64,000 nt of DNA from Diplolepis rosae (lineage: Eukaryota > Arthropoda > Insecta > Hymenoptera > Diplolepididae): contig JAPYXD010000463.1 in assembly GCA_030998225.1 (NCBI GenBank), positions 310,001 through 374,000 of the forward strand, written 5' to 3'. Numbering within the stretch: the stretch's first letter is position 1; every line of letters begins with the position of its first letter. Both the position numbers and the translations under genes were made by a program. The notes under the pieces were generated by a model that was given only the letters and a program-made list of their open reading frames with translations, did no database searches and was not told where the DNA came from. Of this stretch, positions 29,829-40,653 are shown piece by piece.

Positions 29829-31168
29829 ATGGCGTCAAAAACATACGATGACCTTAGTTGGCGTCAAAAACGTAGAAGAATGGCAGAGGTTGAACGATGC
29901 AGAGTCGCTGATAATCGAGACGAATCAACTATAAGTAAATCGTCAAGCAGCAGTTCACCTCGAGGCCAAATCTTGTCTCATTCTCATGACGAGCCCGACT
30001 CTAACGAGTCGAATGATGAAGCACAAGATACTGCGGTAAGAGGGGACAGAGACGTGGATGGCAATAGGCTCAACGTCTCATCAGATGTTATCGAGGGAAA
30101 CGAGGAAGTGCACGATCATGATGACAAAATGAATGTTAGTTATAAGAGTGATTCGAATGATTTTGATAATGATGAAACCAAAGCAGGTGTAGATGAATGT
30201 GAGCAAGGCAGAGATGCGATAAGAAATTTAAGTTCATCGTCCAATTTAAGTCACGTGCAAATCAAAAACTTGCTCGGAACATTGAGAGCTTCACCTTTCA
30301 ATCTTCTCTACCTCCCTAAGGATCCTATAACCCTTCTTCAGACTCAAACAATTGACGTTAGGAATATTGTTCGAAATCGCGCCGGTGGAAGATATTTGCA
30401 TTTCGGCTTCAAAAATCTCCTTATTAAAAAGTTAGAAAATCTTCCCGATAATTTGTTGCCCCAAATTGCTGAAATCGACTTTAGTACAGATGGTGGAAAA
30501 GTTTCCAACGCATATTTATTGCAGTTTTGGCCCATTCAATTTAGAGTTGTTAATGACTCGTCTGACAAACCGTTAATCGCGGGTTGTTTCCTCGTGGAAA
30601 ATAAATCAAACAATGCATTTGAATTCATGGTCCAATTCGTTGAAGAAGTAGAAGAAGTTATTGAAGATGGTGGCGTAAAAGTACGCGATAAGCTTGTACC
30701 AATTCAGATACGGTACTTTTTTGCTGATGCTCCAGCCCGGGCTTTTGTTTTAAATCACTTTGGTCACATTTCTTATCACTCTTGCTCCAAATGTATAGTA
30801 GAAGGACGTCCCAGCGTGGTTCCAAACTTTGAACGAACGATAGTTTTTTTGGGAAAAATCACAAAAAACGTACCGATGACGATTACCGGCACATTTGTCT
30901 CATTCGCAATATAGTTCAAGTCGAGAATTCTTTTTTATCCTTGTAGGAAATTCGAGAGCCTATGTACAATGTCGGTTACTCGTCCGATGTCGTTGAATTG
31001 TTTCTGTGCAAGACTCTTTCCATGATTGTCAAAGCAGTAGATGTTCGAGAGGTCAAATCTAAATGCTACGTTATGCCGAAATGGCAAAGCGCCGAAGGTA
31101 GAGTAGAGATTGAAATTGAAGATGAATTCGTATGCGCTTCATTGCTCACGCCGATTGTTTTTCCTTAG
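29829..31168 (+). pseudogene. CACTA-like transposase fragment (Transposase_21-like layout)
   Basis: A 361-codon frame starts MASKTYDDLSWRQKRRRMAE with a Ser/Asp-rich N-terminus (to about 140). A domain follows with LPKDPITLLQTQT, IAEIDFSTDGG (Asp-Gly), QFWPIQFRV, a YFFADAPARAF motif and CSKCIVEGRP (CxxC). The order DG, WP, D-x-P-A, CxxC matches the tnp2/Transposase_21 family of CACTA elements and related insect repeat proteins. A frameshift near 30860 moves the likely continuation (DDYRHICLIRNIV) to another frame, and 30962-31168 continues with a further fragment. No terminal repeats found. Confidence 0.5.
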
Positions 31169-31770
31169 CTCACAAATTTTTCTGGTATTCATGATCTACT
31201 GGAACAGCTACGTCTTCAAATTCGCAGTGTACTTCTGAATTACTCTCGTGTGTCTTACTTTGTGCATTAAGATATTCCAATTTAATTTGGTAGATGAGAT
31301 TCTATCCCTATCGGGATCGTACCATCCTAAACAAACCGTTTTACGGTTGATCTTGGTAATGGTTAATTTTTTGAACCACTCATTTTTGCCGGTGGAAATG
31401 TAGGACAATCAAAAGGAATAAATTAAAGTTATATCTCGCGATTGGAATTGCAAAAATGACGCATCTTAAAAAATACTATGAAAGATAGCAATAAGTAATA
31501 AAAGTTGCCCTATAACAGTCACAGTCAATGTATGACAATTATAGCAATAATACAGCAACGTTTACTACTTATTTCGAGTATTCTAAGTGTCTTTCAAGGG
31601 GTGTCTTCGTTGAAAGGCAAAACCGGATGGTTACTGAAATTTATTTCTTTCGATTGTATACATTTTTATCGGCGAAAATGACTGGTAAAAAAAAACCGAT
31701 TGCAACCAAAACTGTTATCATCGACTGATTTTTTACAACCGAATGGAACCGTAATACGGTTGGTTACAGT
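31169..31770. other. unassigned DNA before gypsy element
   Basis: The minus-strand frame 31208-31408 (GWYDPDRDRISSTKLNW) is short and unrecognised; it may be another piece of a transposase. A small hairpin aaccgtaatacggtt lies near 31747. Confidence 0.3.
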
Positions 31771-33474
31771 TAGAACGGTGTTAACCCTGAGCTTGGTTCA
31801 TTGTTCACCCTGGGGTTACGGCGGTGTTAAGTTGGCCTCCTAATCGATCACGCGGCCGAGGAAGAGCCAGGATTGAGAGGGAAGAGTGTCCGTTTGACCT
31901 TTTGTAGGGCCTTCCGTGGGGGTGGCGAGAATTTTTCGGGCGATTCGCCGACCGGAATAAAAATTGCTTCTGGGGTTTGCCGCGGCGTTTTACTCGCTTC
32001 TGTGCCTCCGAGGTGGCGACGACGGAGCAGACGGCCAAAGCTGGCGTGGAACGGGCGGCTAATTCCGCCAGGAACCTGCGCTCTTCACGCGCACGGCGTT
32101 ACGGGTTTGGTCGTTTAAAGCGGCGATGGGAGATGTTAACGAGTGGTGCGCTCATTGGATTATACTCGCGTGAGGAAACCGGAAATCACTTTGGCGCGTA
32201 GCGCGGGATCCAGGCGCTGAATCGACGGTCGTGGCCTCGCAGAGTCCGACGCCCGTCGACTAGCCAGGAATTCGAAGCGCGTTGGGGAAAGGAGCGCGGC
32301 GAACGAGCGCTAGATCAATAGTCGTGGCCCAGCAGGGCCCACGCCCAATCGACCGTGAGGGCAACGCAAATCGACGGTTATGGCCCTAAAAGGTCCGACA
32401 CCCGTCGACTTACCCGCTGTCCTCTTGACACCCGTTGAGTACGGATCACGAGTTCGACCGAATTACGCACTGCACGCCGCGACACGACACACCACTACTA
32501 CTCGGAAGCAGCACAATCCTGGAGGCGGCCACTGGATCAGGCTCAGGAATCCGGAAGGATCTTGATGAGAGGCTGACGATGTCCGGGATCCGCAGGAATG
32601 CTGGTCTCGTCGCTCGTGCTTGTAGGAGGAAGGAACTCAAAAGAAAAACTGGGTTTAAGAAACAACTCAAAATTTAATTCTCAACACAAGTGGTAGATTT
32701 CTCTTTACAAGGTCTTGATCAGGGATCGACTGACTCGACGTTGACCATTTTCCTATTTCAGCTCGATTTCCTCCTCCTCTAGTTTCGAGTTGAGGCATCC
32801 GATTGGCCGGACGTGTCAACGTCGTCATAGCAACGACGAATGCTCGTTGCTCGAGACCCGAGGCGGGGAGTCTTTACTGGTTAAATCCAGCTTGAGGAAA
32901 TTCTATGAATTCTATTTAAAATATTTTTCATTCAAATAAAATCAATAAAGTAAAATATATATATATATATATATATTAAGTTAATTAAGTAAAATATATA
33001 AAAGTGAACTATGATATATGTTAATGAATTTGTCAAAGGAATCCCAAGGCGAAAGCAGATAAATTTTAGTTTTAAAAATAAAAATAATAAAATTTAATTT
33101 TTGTAAAATTAATGAACTTGAAATGAAAAATACAAGCCTAGGTATTGTTGGATATCAATCTTTAATTTCCACGCTCTTAAATAATTTGCAACTTATTTAA
33201 AAACGAAGGAATTTAAAGAATGATTGTCCTGAAGCGCTTTCAATCAAAAGAAAAGGGGAAAAACGAAAGGAGGAGATAAGTAAAGAAGGAGTGTACGCTC
33301 GAGTGAACGAAGGAGACAAGGAGAAGGAAGAAGGCGCGCAAGGAGAAAGCGCTAGCTGGCCGAAAACAATACCGTCTGGCTATGTTGGCCGTCGACGGAG
33401 TTCCTAGAATTAAAAGGAGCAAGCGACGGTCGTATTAAATGCCAAAATGTTTTATATCAATTTCACCCCCCTCC
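31771..33474 (-). repeat. probable 3' LTR and polypurine tract of gypsy element
   Basis: On the minus strand, after the end of pol, a polypurine tract GGAGGGGGG (33466-33474) is followed by TGAAATTGATATAAAACATT, a likely LTR start. The region down to about 31771 is strongly GC-rich in its lower half, unlike neighbouring DNA, and holds repeated stem-loops. A possible LTR tip on the plus strand is tgttaaccctgag. Because the 5' LTR is missing, the boundaries cannot be tested. Confidence 0.45.
32221..32410. repeat. three related ~41 bp stem-loop modules
   Basis: Modules at 32221-32260, 32313-32354 and 32369-32410 share the pattern tcgacgg-tcgtggcc-core-gtccgac-gcccgtcga (the middle one is diverged). 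The outer arms tcgacgg and ccgtcga are complementary, so each can fold alone. They lie in the GC-rich presumed LTR. Confidence 0.6.
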
Positions 33475-33574
33475 GAATAGACCATTGCTTACTCGTTACC
33501 TTGCTTCGCCAGGGAGTCCCTTTACAAAAGCTAATAGAGAAATGATGTAACAATTTGCTTAAAACTAAATACAG

Positions 33575-34200
33575 CTACTTCCGCCTCTTCCGGGGCGTGT
33601 AATTTCGAGTGTCCCTGTAATCCACCGGGGGTCGTGCTCGCAAGCCGTAACGCCTCCTGGCATTACGGGTATGGTAATCTTCTTCTACCAGCTTCTCCTG
33701 GTCAGGATCAACAGCAGTCTGAGTGATGTCGGAATCCACTATATGCATTGGTGCTCGGCCGCTGGAGCATGCTTGGTCCAACTTGAATGTGGCCAGTGCG
33801 TGGTGACGCGCTTGTTCAGCGGCGTCTGCAGGTGGGCGAGGATCATTATTCTTGTTGAAGACCTCTTCATGGTGATGTGACTGCTCGTCCGCATCGTGCT
33901 CTGGTGGGGCGATGGTTTGATCGACCTGGTGGTGCCGATCACGTTCTTGCCGTGCTTGCGGTTGTTCACCGGCGAGCTCTGCTGGAATCGTACGTGGTGG
34001 AGCAGGGATCATCGCCGACCCATGGATCTTCTGACGCACCCCATCCTCGAGGACCCAGTATACGTCTCCAGAGATGTTCTCCAAAATTTGGTAGGGTCCA
34101 ACCTTTGATTCAGCCAACTTTGCGTTGAAACCCTGGGATTTGTTAGACAGTCGATGACTGTCGGTATAAATCCAATCACCTACGTTGAATCGTGGCTTTG
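33575..34200 (-). pseudogene. gypsy integrase C-terminal domain and tail
   Basis: The frame 34117-33575 starts AESKVGPYQILENISGDVYW, the usual integrase C-terminal beta domain (GPY-type motif, VGPYQIL), and ends in a His/Gln/Asp-rich linker and a basic tail (RRRYGLRARPPVDYRDTRN). The segment just upstream (to about 34200) reads FNVGDWIYTDSHRLS in the same protein. It follows the integrase core after a frame change. Confidence 0.8.
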
Positions 34201-34273
34201 AAGGGGTGGTCCCACAGCGAGCTTGGTACGTTGCCTGATGCTGTCGGGCCTCCTCCTCTCGTTGACTGTGTTC

Positions 34274-35060
34274 CTCCTATTCTTCAGGTGGAAACAGGTG
34301 TGTGAAGCACCATTCCCCTGGTCGAGCGATAGTTTTTCCAAAGAGAAGGTGACTCGGGGTGACGTTGGTTGCAGCATTTCGTCTTCTTCGTAGACCGAAT
34401 AGGAGCTCGGGAAGGAATCTATCCCATGTCCGTTGGTTCCCTTGGTGCAAACGGAGTCTAAGCCCCTTCTTGACCTCCTGGTTGCGGCGTTCTGTCGGGT
34501 TTGCTCGTGAGTGGTACACTGGCGTTGTCCACAACTCACAATCCCATCGCCGGCTTGCCTCAGCCCAAATACGGCCGGTAAACTGGGGCCCGTTGTCACT
34601 CAGTATGGAGGTACCCTAGATGGATCGTCTAGGGTATCCATATCGGGAGAAGACCTGTTCCTCGAGGAGTCTCGTAGCTCGTGGTGCATCACAGACCCGA
34701 AGGGGGAAGGCTTTCACCCAGCGGGTAAACAAATCGGTGACCACCATGATATAGGTGTTACCTTGGCTCGTTCGGGGATAAGGTCCCATAAAATCCACCG
34801 CGACCGACTCCCATGCAGTCCGGGAAGGTCTCGGTCGCTGTCCAGGTGGCCGTTGGCCGTGTACTGGCTTGCAGCAAATACACAGATGGCAGCCAGTCAC
34901 GTAACGGCGAATCTCACGGGCCATTCCAGGACAGAAGAAAAATTCACGGATGGAACGAATAGTCTCGTCCGCTCCGGGGTGTCCCGATAGTGGTGTGTCG
35001 TGGTATTCCCTAATCACGCGCTCGCGGAGGGTGGCCGGTACCTGGATCCGCCAGGTGTTA
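34274..35060 (-). pseudogene. gypsy integrase core, one in-frame stop
   Basis: The zinc-binding region is visible (HDTPLSGHPGADETI, GCHLCICCK), then the DDE core: VAVDFMGPYPRTS (first Asp), ILSDNGPQF (second Asp) and ANPTERRNQEVKK (Glu). A TAG at 34613-34615 lies in-frame just before the second Asp. The frame is otherwise open to a stop at 34274. Confidence 0.88.
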
Positions 35061-35838
35061 TCGGTTGAGTCACGTCGCCAGAAAATATTCGGTGGTTTTG
35101 AAGGAATGTTTCCTCCTCGCGGGTCGCCGGGCCGCGTTCGTGAAGCTCACGAAGGCGAATCGCGTCACGAGAAATTAACGGATCCTCTTGTTGGGTGAAA
35201 ACGATCTCCTCGAATAAACGCGGAGCGTAAATGGCCGTGAGCGTTGGGACCGATGTCTTCACGTTTTCGGTGATTAGGGAAAAGTTAGGTGGGATCATTC
35301 GTTCTATAGAAGGTTCCCCCGGGGATGGTTCGTTAGGGTCAGGAAATCGGGATAAGGCATCCGGCAGTTTATTTTCCTTTCCCGCGACGTGCTCGATTGC
35401 AAAGGAGAATTCGCTCAGGAGGAGATGCCACCGCGTTAGTTTCGCGCGTGTGTCTCGTTGGGACTTAAGCCACGTTAGGGTTTTACTATCCGTTTTTAGG
35501 ATGAAGGGTCGATCCTCCAAGAATGGGCGGTAGCGCTTGATAGCCCAAACAATTGCAAGGCACTCCTGTTCATTACAATGCTATCTAGATTCTATCGGAG
35601 AAAATTTGGCGCTGGCAAAAGACACGATCCTTCGACGGCCGTTGGGCTCCTGTTGCATCAGGACCGCACCCATTCCCCTCGCGCTGGCATCCGTTTGTAA
35701 TACGAAGAGCAAGGAGGGATCCGGACGACTCAAAGAAACGGGATCGGAGAAGGCTTACTTGACACGATCAAATTGTTTCTCTCTCGGGAGTCATCTTGTA
35801 AGGGCGTTTTGGCAAGAGCAGATCCGTCAACGGGGCTA
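35014..35838 (-). pseudogene. gypsy RNase H and linker, frameshifted
   Basis: The intact part (35520-35014) has the RNase H motifs ILKTDSKTLTWL, WHLLLSEFSFAIEHVAG and KLPDALSRFPDP. Upstream pieces LQTDASARGMGAVLMQQ and FASAKFSPIESR (with stop, then HCNEQECLAIVWAIK) are in other frames. The frame is lost again near 35070 before the integrase N-terminus. Confidence 0.85.
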
Positions 35839-36976
35839 AGACTTCGGAAGAATTTGGGATGTATTCCTTGACCCAATTGCATATTCCGATAAAGGGCTGT
35901 AGTTCTTTCAGAGTGCGAAGAGGTTCGGCGCTTTTGATAGCCTTAATGTGTCTAGGCTGAGCCGAGTTTCCATCGGCGCTGACGACGTTCTCGAGGTAGG
36001 GAAGGGTGCTCCTTCCGAAGCTACATTTTTGGGGCGCAACCGTAAGACCATAATTGGCTAATCGCTCGAAAACCATGGCTATATGCCGAAGGTGATCCCG
36101 CCAATCATCCGAAAAAATGATTATATCATCCAAGTAAGCGATTGCAAAGGTGCCCCATTGTTCAGCCAAAACGTGCCGCATTAAGTTTTGGAATGTAGAT
36201 GGCGCGTTTTCAAGGCCGAAAGCCATGACACGGAACTGGTAGTTACCAGCCGAGGGAGTGGAAAAGGCCGATAGAGGGCGCGATTTTGGCGCCAACGGTA
36301 TTTGCCAATACCCGCTTTTTAGATCAATGCAGGAGAAAACCATTGCGCGTCCAAGACCCTTAAGGATTTCATGGATCCGGGGAAGGGTTTGAACGGTGTC
36401 GACCGTTTGATCGTTGAGTCGACGGTAGTCTACGCAAAATCGGTAATCGCCGTCTCGTTTTCCAGCCATGACGATGGCGGAACTGAAGGGTGAAGTAGTA
36501 GGTTCAATAATGCCATCTCGAAGCATATCACGAATTTGTGTGTCGATGAACAGTCTTTTTTCGTCCGAGTAACGGCGAGGAGGCTTGCGGAACGGGCGCG
36601 GGTCTGAAAGCTCAATTTCATGTTCGACGGTGATGGTTTGCTTCAAGCGATTTCCGTTATAGAAGATGGGAGCGTGTGTGCGTATGATGTCAAGAAATTC
36701 TTCTACGAATTCGGGCGAGAAACCGTGCTCGAGTTCGGGTATTGGGTAATTAGTAGGTTCGTATGGCGTTGCTAAGGGTGCTAAGTAGATGCGTTGCCGG
36801 GTATTGGTACCAAGATAAATAAAATCGGCTGCGTGGTCATGTATCACATGATGTTTTTTTAGCCAAGGGCGACCGAAAACCAATTCTGCCCGTAACTCGG
36901 GACTAACGTTAAAAATTGCGGAATACGAACTACCGTGAATCTGTGGTGAAAGCTCGAGAGTTCCGTCGAGTTGCAT
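35768..36976 (-). pseudogene. gypsy reverse transcriptase
   Basis: 402 open codons. Protease tail (AELVFGRPWLKKH) is followed by RT motifs: ADFIYLG linker, RDGDYRFCVDYRRLN, VFSCIDLKSGYWQIP, RVMAFGLENAPSTFQ and the catalytic box IAYLDDIIIFS, then TVAPQKCSFG and IGICNWVKEYIP. The aspartate triad is complete (CIDLKSG, YLDD). The frame ends at 35768 within the RT-RNase H linker. RT alone is undamaged, but its neighbours are out of frame. Confidence 0.92.
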
Positions 36977-37440
36977 GGTGGCGCCTATGGCACCAAGTTG
37001 TGCGTAGGGGGGACCGGGCTGAATCTTTGAACACTCAGATTCAGTGAGAAGATTGCGTCTGATAAAATTTTCAGATGCTAGGTGTCGATCTCTGCTGTCA
37101 CTTCGCGGCTGCCCAAGAGGACACGTATTGTGGCAGGTAACTGATATCGGAGTGCATGGCGCTTAAGACTGGGGCTCGCTGGGATTGGCCTGGGCGGGAG
37201 GAGCGTTTGCCTCTGCCGCCCGGGCTCGCCAGTTTTCCTGGTTGGCGTTAGGCTCAGGGCGTAGGAATGGGCAGTGTACATGATAGTGCCTTTCGGGGCA
37301 GTAGTGACACTGTGGGGGCGTACCACGCGGAGCCTGACGTGGGAATCCGGGATTATTGTTCTCAGGTGAAGCCGAAGTGGTGGGAGGCTTGGTTCTGGCA
37401 CCATCTCGGGTATCCCTCCGCGGTGTTTCTTCGGCTTCAT
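36977..37440 (-). pseudogene. gypsy protease segment
   Basis: The frame ending at 37078 contains RYQLPATIRVLLGSREVTAEIDT, truncated here for brevity to its key EIDT motif at the end, which is where the active-site D-T-G-A of gypsy proteases begins. A stop replaces the next codons, and the rest of the domain lies in another frame down to the RT reading frame at 36976. Confidence 0.55.
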
Positions 37441-37945
37441 CAGCTTCTGCCTGGATAGCGCGTTCTAGCAGGTCACTAAATGACTCGATATGGGCTGCGC
37501 GGAGGACCTTTCTGAGTGATGGACGCAAGGATTCCAGAAGCAATGCCAAGCTGCTGGCTTCTGACATTTCCGGTTGAAGGCGTAATGCCAACAGATATTT
37601 TTGTTGTAGAAAAACTCTCACCGATTCCTTTTCTTGTTGCTTGGAGGAATATAGTTTCGCTTGGAGGCGCATGAGAGTCGTAGTTCCCGCGAAACGTTGT
37701 ATCAGCATGTCACGGAATTTTGCCCATCGTAGGTTGAGACTTTTATAAACCTCCCACCATTTTGAAGCAGGTTCTTTAAAGGATTTATTGATCATGCGAG
37801 TCCACTGAGAGGGGTCGATCGCGGCCTGCCTGAAGATCTTTCTAGAAGTCTTCAACTCCTGTCTTCGGGAGGGGAGGTTCTTCGTAGACTGGAAGAAGCA
37901 GAGGTTGGTCCTGCTGAGGAAGGGCAACAAACCTCTAGGGGATGC
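37163..37945 (-). pseudogene. gypsy gag, N-terminally truncated
   Basis: Retrotransposon gag domain with SFKEPASKWWEVYKSLNL, FRDMLIQRFAG and KESVRVFLQQKYLLALRL helices, then a Thr/Pro-rich linker and one zinc knuckle, CHYCPERHYHVHC (C-x2-C-x4-H-type spacing). The first ~25 residues appear out of frame or chimeric, and similarity stops at 37945 where the R1-like sequence begins. Confidence 0.75.
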
Positions 37946-37947
37946 CA

Positions 37948-38630
37948 AAATGTCTATTTGATACGATGGGGAACCTTCTGGAGGAGTTGATTCTACAACG
38001 GCTTCAGACTCTCTTGGTCGGGGAGAACGGTCTCTCGGAAAACCAGTTCGGATTCAGGAAAGGCAGGTCCACTGTGGACGCTATCCAAGCTGTACGACGA
38101 TTTCCTGCGCTTGGACCTTCCTGCTGGAACGAGCATCATCGGCTTCGCGGATGACGCCCTTGTCGTATGTGTCGCTGAAGACGTCAGAATCCTTAAACGA
38201 AGGATCAATGAAAGTCTGTGGCGGGCAAAGAGTTAGTGGGACAGCAGAGGCCTGAAAATGGCCTCTGATAAAACCGAGGCTTTGATCGTCACGGACAGGA
38301 GATCCTTTTAGTGCCCGAGCACAGACGCATTCAGAAATGGCAGATAAGATGGCATGGTGAGCAGACCGGGAGATGGACCTACCGCCTGATCCCGGAGCTC
38401 GCTACCTGGCTGAACAGAGAGTACGGGGAAGTCGGCTTTTATTTGGCGCAAGCGCTCTCAGGCCATGGCTGTTTGAACGCGTACCTGAGGCGCTTTAAGT
38501 AGAGAGACGAGGAGATGTGCCAAGCTCACTCCTGACACGATGGTCTCTCTGATGCTCCAGTCTGAGCGAATCTGGACGCTCATCAAGCCATTCGTCACAC
38601 TTGTGATGACACACAATCTTCTAGCCTAAA
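37948..38630 (+). pseudogene. R1-like non-LTR retrotransposon fragment
   Basis: The plus strand reads CLFDTMGNLLEELILQRLQ and GLSENQFGFRKGRSTVDAI, the RT fingers of R1-clade elements. After an internal deletion comes IIGFADDALVVCVAEDVRI with the FADD catalytic box, and in other frames GLKMASDKTEALIV, RWTYRLIPELATWLNRE and TPDTMVSLMLQSERIW, the C-terminal region. Only about 0.7 kb of a normally 5 kb element is left. Confidence 0.85.
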
Positions 38631-38639
38631 TAGAGGTCC

Positions 38640-39640
38640 TGATATGATGTTATTTTTCAATAGTGGACATTACAACGGACCTATTGATCAGATTACAAAT
38701 ATAAAGTCAGTTACGGGCTAGAATTTTGTGCAATATTAGCAATATCAAAAATACATATATAGCTATTAATCACGAACTATCAAACCTAATGATATGCAAA
38801 TGTGTGGCGTGATCCATGATGTACTTGAAAAGGTAAATTTATAGTTAGGATAGATAAACTCATCTCTCAAAATCTAAGTATCATTGCAAACCCTTTTATC
38901 AAGATTCGAATATAGAATCATATACGGTTTTAAGTCGTGCAGTGATGAAATCAATATGATACTTTTGCACGTAGTTAACAAGAGTAAAAAACATTATATT
39001 TATCTCTGGTAAATCTGTGATATTCTTGTGTTAATAAAGTCATGGGCTCAATATGGATCCTATCTCTTCAAAAATAAGTACCATTACTGACCCTTCGCCT
39101 ACAGTACGATCGTAAAATCGATTGCACCATCAATTCTTTTTGAATGTCAACGATATGGCATTTTGACAAGTATTGATATGAAAGTCATGAAAGTTAAAAT
39201 TAAAGTCATGAAAGCTTTTTAAGGGGGAGCTCCAAAGGAATACAATTGGACCATTTGTCATCGGAAATGAGCAAGGAGCCGCCGTTACGGTCAATGGCGA
39301 GCGTTACCGTGCCATGCACAGTCCCTTAGCATTCTTGCATCAGTCTCTTGTGCCGTCGCTAACCGTTTTCTCAGTGAAAAGTCCCTTGTTGTCAACTCGC
39401 CTCTGAATCGTGCTGACTTCACACTTGTCTGAGAGTGCATACTTCCCTCATTTATTGCATAATATACTTTTTTCGTTTTTAAGTCCTAATAAATATTATT
39501 GAAAGTCACAACAATCACAGTGATAATAATCCTCTTTAGGTAGTTAGCTTCTCTAGAAACCTAATTTTCTAACAAAAAAACAGAAAGATGAAATAAATTA
39601 GATTGTTGAGTTCGAAATTTTTGCCACTGTCATCACTGCA
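38640..39640. other. 1 kb without recognised gene
   Basis: AT-rich until 39220. A short GC-richer block (39225-39430, containing ggagccgccgttacgg) has no recognised motif. The short frame 39911-40123 beyond it (one hydrophobic segment, IIIVILLLGL) is not supported by anything else. Confidence 0.35.
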
Positions 39641-39654
39641 TTAATGCATATATA

Positions 39655-39850
39655 TTTGAATTTAATTATTTGAAAACTTTCTTTGGAAAAAGAGATACTT
39701 TTGTCTGTTCCGGGATTCGAACTCGGATCTTCCAACGCCTGTGTATCTCAGTTATTTAGAGCAGTCGAGCGGTAATCGGAAGAATCGGGCTTGAATCTCG
39801 GCACAGTCGAAAACATCTCCTTTTCTACAGAAATATTTCAAATTTTGTAA
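39655..39850. mobile_element. tRNA-family repeat, inverted form
   Basis: The ends are inverted (aatttaattatttgaaaact on the left and its relative tatttcaaattttgtaaatt on the right). Inside are an inverted 3' half of a tRNA-like sequence (39709-39735) and a full tRNA-like sequence on the plus strand (39737-39808). It is a diverged relative of the 43-45 kb repeat family. Confidence 0.65.
39737..39808 (+). tRNA. tRNA-like sequence, diverged (probably not functional)
   Basis: Starts GCCTGTGTATCTCAG and ends with the T-arm-like cgggcttgaatctcg and acceptor-like gcacagtc. The A-box is damaged (TATCTCAGTTATTTAGAGC) compared with TAGCTCAGTGGTCAGAGC in the array. Part of a mobile repeat, so a tRNA-derived sequence and not a housekeeping tRNA. 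Confidence 0.4.
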
Positions 39851-40202
39851 ATTTAAAGATAAAAACGTTGAAAAAAATCGTTACGATACTCATAAACTAT
39901 AATAAAAACAATGAAACGCGAAAAACTAGTTTATATATCCCATGTAAAATATAATGAACATTCCATTACTGAGGCTACAAAATGTGATCTGTTCATTTCA
40001 GTATTTAAAGTTTTCATGATCATTATTGTGATTTTGTTATTGGGACTTACTGGCGACATGAAATATCACGCCCGTGAAAAAAGTTTAGGAACATCAAACA
40101 TCTTCGTGACTTGCGTATCCTAAGAACCACGAAACACTTGCAACATATGTGCACAATCCTAGAGTTCAAGCATCCTATTTTCACGTGCAACAGTATTCTT
40201 TA

Positions 40203-40653
40203 TAACGAGGTCGTTATCCGAGTGGGGGAAATGAGGAAAAAGATGCCGAGAGTTAGGGTGAAAAACACTTGACACAGGCACTTAAAACAGTTAAAAGCAC
40301 ATTATTGTCCTTACAACTAGTATGGTACACGCGACGGCCGAAAACCAATCACGGAGAAAAGCACTCTTGATTTGATGCGAATGACGGAAAGGTGATACGA
40401 CCAAAAAACGGGTCAGCAAAGTCACAAGCCAGTGACGATAGATTCAACTCGAAGACAGACGACAACTTACAGCGAATACTCGTACCTTCGAGGTTTCTCG
40501 GTGGATCTCGTCCTCTCTCGGGCCCAGGGGCGTCCCCTGCAGCCTCGCGCCCCCTGTCCCCACCTGACCGTAACATCTATGTTACATCTTGTATAGGACA
40601 TTCCTTATTATATTCCATCATAATATCCTGCTCCTTATTGTCAACGAGTATGT
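40203..40653 (-). repeat. 3' LTR of gag-pro element
   Basis: Shares gaggtcgttatccgag, cttgacacaggcactt, ggtacacgcgacggcc and caggggcgtcccctgcag with the 5' LTR at 45485-45935, about 95 percent alike by eye. The protease frame runs into it and stops at 40577, so the ORF ends within the LTR. Confidence 0.88.

Larger units (their letters stand above)
33475..37945 (-). mobile_element. Ty3/gypsy retrotransposon, minus strand, 5'-truncated
   Basis: Reading the minus strand from 37945 to 33575: gag, protease, reverse transcriptase, RNase H, integrase, C-terminal tail. Codon use is GC-rich compared with the surroundings. Frameshifts and at least two in-frame stops make it non-functional. The gag end is joined directly to an R1-like non-LTR fragment, so the 5' LTR and gag start are lost. 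Confidence 0.9.

Noticed and set aside
31873..32201. Arg-rich GC-rich ORFs
   Set aside because: Several overlapping frames are open at once in GC-rich presumed LTR DNA; no domain.
33671..35839. Several plus-strand ORFs of 70-160 codons
   Set aside because: They are antisense shadows of the gypsy pol reading frames, lengthened by high GC content.
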